Below, in pieces: positions 62,622 to 64,000 of a DNA stretch of 64,000 nt. Position 1 is the first letter of the stretch; each line of letters starts with the position of its first letter. Source of the stretch: Cydia pomonella (taxonomy: Eukaryota; Arthropoda; Insecta; Lepidoptera; Tortricidae). The notes below the pieces were generated by a model. That model ran no database searches. It saw only the letters and a list, made by a program, of their open reading frames with translations, and was not told where the DNA came from. Location: NCBI RefSeq assembly GCF_033807575.1, contig NC_084726.1:9982001-10046000 (forward strand), in the 5' to 3' direction. The position numbers and the translations under genes are program-made.

Positions 62622-64000
62622 GACTTATTTTTCAAAAGTGTTTTTGAATAAAAAGACACGTCAAGTAACGTCTCTTACCTCCTTTCTCATTCTAAAAAGG
62701 GCCAATCGCCGATCTGTTTATAATAATAAAAAACAAGTACATATATACACATACATATAGGACAGTGTGGAGATACGATATTTGGGTGTAGCAGAACAAG
62801 AAGATAACGCACTTTTGTCGTAAACGCCATCTGTGCGACGGTAGTGAAGTTATGTTGTTATGACTCATTTCTTACGAAGTGTGAACATAACATAGATACA
62901 GATGATGAATTTCTGAAAGTTTCTACTTCCCGTAGGCCGATTGGAACTTGATACCGTTGATGCGACATCTAGGTATGACACTGAGGAGTATGCTAAGTTC
63001 CCCATTATTTTATACACTAATATGATTACCATCGCGTCTTAGTCGTTTTTCGCTGTTGATAAAACCTCTTATCACGTTCTACCAAGAGCATTCTTCGGAT
63101 GATCGATTTATCGATGATAAAATGTATCAAGCTACAAGCAACTATAGTTGGGCTTCCCATAGCTTACATTTTCGGAAGACCATTTGTACAGTCCAACAAA
63201 AAGGTCGTATTTCCATATAAGACTTATAACTTATAACGGTATTTTTAAATAACAAAGCAGGTATCAACAGTAAAGTCACGTGAGTCAATTGATTCATATG
63301 GTGTTGGTGGCGCTGGAGATGGTGGTATAAAAAATCGGTTTGATTCGGTTAAGTGTTCTGTATGGGGAAGACAAACAAATTATATATACAGATTGAAACG
63401 AACGTGATGCCTTTGGGTATGGTGCTTTACGCACACTAACAAGCGTCCCCTCCCCTCCTCCTGACTCCACACTTTTCGCATGAAATATGTCCCGGTTGAC
63501 AGTATTTCTTTTATTTTCTGGGAAATAAATTATTTTTCAAAAAACATAATTTGACCGAACAATATACGTACTTTCTTCTGGAGTATTTAGGAATCAAGGA
63601 GGAGGGGGGGGGGGGGGGCTCACGTGTATTTTTCTATAGTGAACGAAATTAAGAAAATATATCTACCACATACTTTTTCTCGGTTTCGTTAAACATAAAT
63701 CTTCACTTGGCAGTTGGCACTTCAAAATAGCGAGTTTAACAAGATTTACTTTATACAATACAATATACTATTTATCTTAAAATTAGGTCGAATGAAAAAA
63801 AATAAAAAAATACACGTGAGGTTATGTGGGGGAGGCGGGGAATATCAAATGTCAAAAAGTAGCCAAAAAAAACCTCGCGTGCTTTGTGCACAAGCCCTTT
63901 ATAAAAGTTTCTATCATATATTGATTGACGTTTAATGTCAACGAAAAAAATTTTTGTCCATTTACAGCCTTACGCCTACACTCCAAAGTAAAGGAGCCTT
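62622..64000. other. Non-coding right end of the window
   Basis: A poly-G run (63601-63619) is part of a pyrimidine/purine-rich repeat. GAGGTTATGTGGGGGAGG...CACAAGCCCTTTATAAAAG at 63818-63905 is the inverted relative of 59738-59830. No gene supported. Confidence 0.5.

Noticed and set aside
1..64000. CRISPR array, bacterial operons or phage
   Set aside because: The sequence is eukaryotic. The periodic repeats are a 240-bp satellite, exon copies and transposons, not short-repeat/spacer arrays.

Overview
The window looks like nuclear DNA of a ditrysian lepidopteran (moth or butterfly). The evidence is AT-rich sequence with short split genes, GT-AG introns, and a dense load of repeat families I know from Lepidoptera. 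These include a tRNA-derived SINE with the A box GGCCTAGTGGGTAGTGACC, an element ending in AAGTGCGAGTCGGACTCG...GGTTCCGTA, RTE-type LINE tails, hAT and foldback MITEs, a maT-type mariner and a BEL/Pao retrotransposon. No species can be named from sequence alone.

Layout. A U2 snRNA gene opens the window (86-273). From about 0.3 to 18.3 kb I see no supportable protein gene, only foldback MITEs, a nested foldback/RTE composite (8770-9742) and a 5-kb array of ~240-bp tandem units with embedded LINE 3' tails (about 10.6-15.8 kb). The best genes are two divergent neighbours. On the minus strand (18530-25095) lies a complete six-exon pICln gene (methylosome chaperone, 207 aa). On the plus strand (26182-31521) lies a complete six-exon gene for a 251-aa protein with five C2H2 zinc fingers. 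They share a 1.1-kb intergenic promoter region. Intron 4 of pICln carries three full copies and one partial copy of exon 4 in a decaying ~160-bp tandem array.

From 34.1 to 39.3 kb lies a BEL/Pao LTR retrotransposon with near-identical LTRs, a broken gag and most of pol deleted. A 1.5-kb hAT-type MITE with a perfect 8-bp target duplication is inserted in it, and that MITE contains another foldback. At 43.65 kb is the first coding exon of a MADF-domain protein whose remainder I cannot place with confidence. At 47.47-47.98 kb are two minus-strand segments with matching splice phases that may belong to an unrecognised gene. At 49.01-50.31 kb is a maT (DD37D) mariner broken by one frameshift. The rest (50-64 kb) is AT-rich and repeat-rich, with an elaborate multi-palindromic foldback (54842-55117) and a possible first exon (ATGGCTG|GT) at 58064.

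Gene relationships. pICln works in the cytoplasmic PRMT5 methylosome and chaperones Sm proteins during spliceosomal snRNP assembly. U2 snRNA, encoded at the window's left edge, is one of the RNAs that receives that Sm ring. This is a functional link only; nothing here shows co-regulation.
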